Assembly (NCBI GenBank): GCA_946479785.1
Contig: CAMLHQ010000080.1
Span: 1-14,510 of the forward strand
Source of the DNA: an uncultured Nitrospira sp.
Lineage (GTDB): Bacteria; Nitrospirota; Nitrospiria; Nitrospirales; Nitrospiraceae
Length of the DNA: 14,510 bases
Reading direction: 5' to 3'
Of this stretch, positions 14,028-14,510 are shown one piece after another; the stretch's first letter is position 1, and each line of letters opens with the position of its first letter. Both the position numbers and the translations under genes were made by a program. Below the pieces are notes generated by a model that was not told the origin of the DNA, ran no database searches, and was given only the letters and a program-made list of their open reading frames with translations.

Positions 14028-14279
14028 ATGTCAGATCAAGAAACAAATGGTGTTGGTTCAAATGCCGCTCGTTGGGGTGCATTGATTGCGGGCGGTGCGG
14101 TAGTGGGAGCCGGAATCGGTCTGCTCTTCGCGCCTCAGCCCGGTACGGAGACTCGGCGCGATATCGCCCGCTACGCCAAGAAGGCGCAGATACAGGCGAC
14201 CCGTTGGAGCCGTGCTTTGCAGTCCGGCATGAAGGAAGTGATGGATCGCACGAAGCGGCCTGCAATCGAAGCGGCATAA
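14028..14279 (+). CDS. YtxH-family small membrane protein
   Basis: The 83-residue product has a short polar N-terminus, one membrane segment (about residues 16-35, rich in Gly and Ala, ending GLLFAPQPG), and a basic amphipathic helix to the C-terminus. The junction GLLFAPQPGTETRRDIARY matches the YtxH/gas-vesicle-like signature (GLLFAPxxGxExR). Members of this family are often induced by general or envelope stress, but their molecular role is unknown. The positive C-terminal half should lie in the cytoplasm. The gene has a strong ribosome binding site and, unusually, a likely sigma-54 promoter. It is divergent from lgt and followed by tRNA-Leu. Length and layout are normal for the family. Confidence 0.88.
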   Translation: MSDQETNGVGSNAARWGALIAGGAVVGAGIGLLFAPQPGTETRRDIARYAKKAQIQATRWSRALQSGMKEVMDRTKRPAIEAA

Positions 14280-14369
14280 CTCAAAGCCTCAGCCTCGACC
14301 TCGAGAATTTTGTCCGCATTCGGCCTGTTGCCAGGAATGGCGCAGGCTGTTTGCGTTTGCTTTCCCACC

Positions 14370-14398
14370 TTGACCGACTCCGACCCTGATGTTAGATT
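14370..14398 (+). promoter_or_regulatory. Sigma-70-type promoter of tRNA-Leu
   Basis: TTGACC (14370-14375; 5 of 6 to TTGACA) and TAGATT (14393-14398; 4 of 6 to TATAAT) are separated by exactly 17 bases. The predicted start is near 14405, about 17 bases before the mature tRNA 5' end at 14422. Confidence 0.6.
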
Positions 14399-14421
14399 CC
14401 GCGCCAATTACGATCTTCGAT

Positions 14422-14510
14422 GCCGGAGTGGCGAAACAGGCATACGCACAGGACTTAAAATCCTGTGGCCCGAAAGGGCCGTACCGGTTCGACCCCGGTC
14501 TCCGGCACCA
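14422..14510 (+). tRNA. tRNA-Leu (anticodon UAA)
   Basis: The cloverleaf is complete. The acceptor stem pairs GCCGGAG (14422-14428) with CTCCGGC (14500-14506), followed by discriminator A and an encoded CCA to the last base of the window. The anticodon stem CAGGA/TCCTG encloses CTTAAAA, giving anticodon TAA at 14456-14458. A long variable arm (GGCCC-GAAA-GGGCC), as expected for class II tRNA-Leu, precedes the T arm ACCGG-TTCGACC-CCGGT. It reads UUA and, by wobble, UUG codons. The variable arm excludes most other isotypes and the anticodon settles leucine. Confidence 0.97.

Overview
The window is a gene-dense, moderately GC-rich bacterial chromosome segment with short intergenic gaps, none longer than 300 bases. 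The mix of genes suggests a Nitrospira-like member of the Nitrospirota: topoisomerase VI, AddAB, several small secreted or lipid-anchored proteins, a YtxH protein and a sigma-54-type promoter. That assignment rests on gene content and protein style only, so treat it as likely rather than proven. I see no IS element, CRISPR array, prophage or rRNA.

Left part (1-1306): the basic C-terminal tail of a protein that is probably DNA topoisomerase VI subunit B runs in from the left edge. Six bases later comes a complete subunit A (Spo11-like), so this looks like a bacterial copy of an enzyme best known from archaea.

Middle-left (1315-5443), all on the plus strand: a His-rich exported protein, a Pro-rich exported protein, a small Cys-containing protein with a possible dsRBD-like layout, an AhpC-type 2-Cys peroxiredoxin, a small lipoprotein, a saccharopine-dehydrogenase-like NAD(P)-binding enzyme, a glutaredoxin-like CGAC thiol protein, and a 51-residue zinc-ribbon protein that is easy to miss.

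Centre (5454-12026): addB and addA, overlapping by 8 bases, encode a RecBCD-type helicase-nuclease for double-strand break repair. AddB has a degenerate Walker A but an intact iron-sulfur nuclease module. AddA has intact motor and nuclease motifs. A strict 7-base repeat (five CATTNNN units) fills the space right up to the addB start codon, where a Shine-Dalgarno sequence would normally be.

Right part (12025-14510): a TPR lipoprotein and a small HExxH metallopeptidase follow addA. They converge on lgt (minus strand), whose product modifies lipoproteins such as the two encoded here. A 262-base divergent spacer carries a good -24/-12 (sigma-54) promoter match, with a phased TATTAAT repeat about 85 bases upstream of the predicted start, driving a small YtxH-family membrane protein. 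A tRNA-Leu(UAA) with its own -35/-10 promoter and an encoded CCA closes the window.

The most unusual items are the CATTNNN heptamer array before addB, the sigma-54/TATTAAT architecture before ytxH, the bacterial topoisomerase VI pair, and several small uncharacterised proteins.
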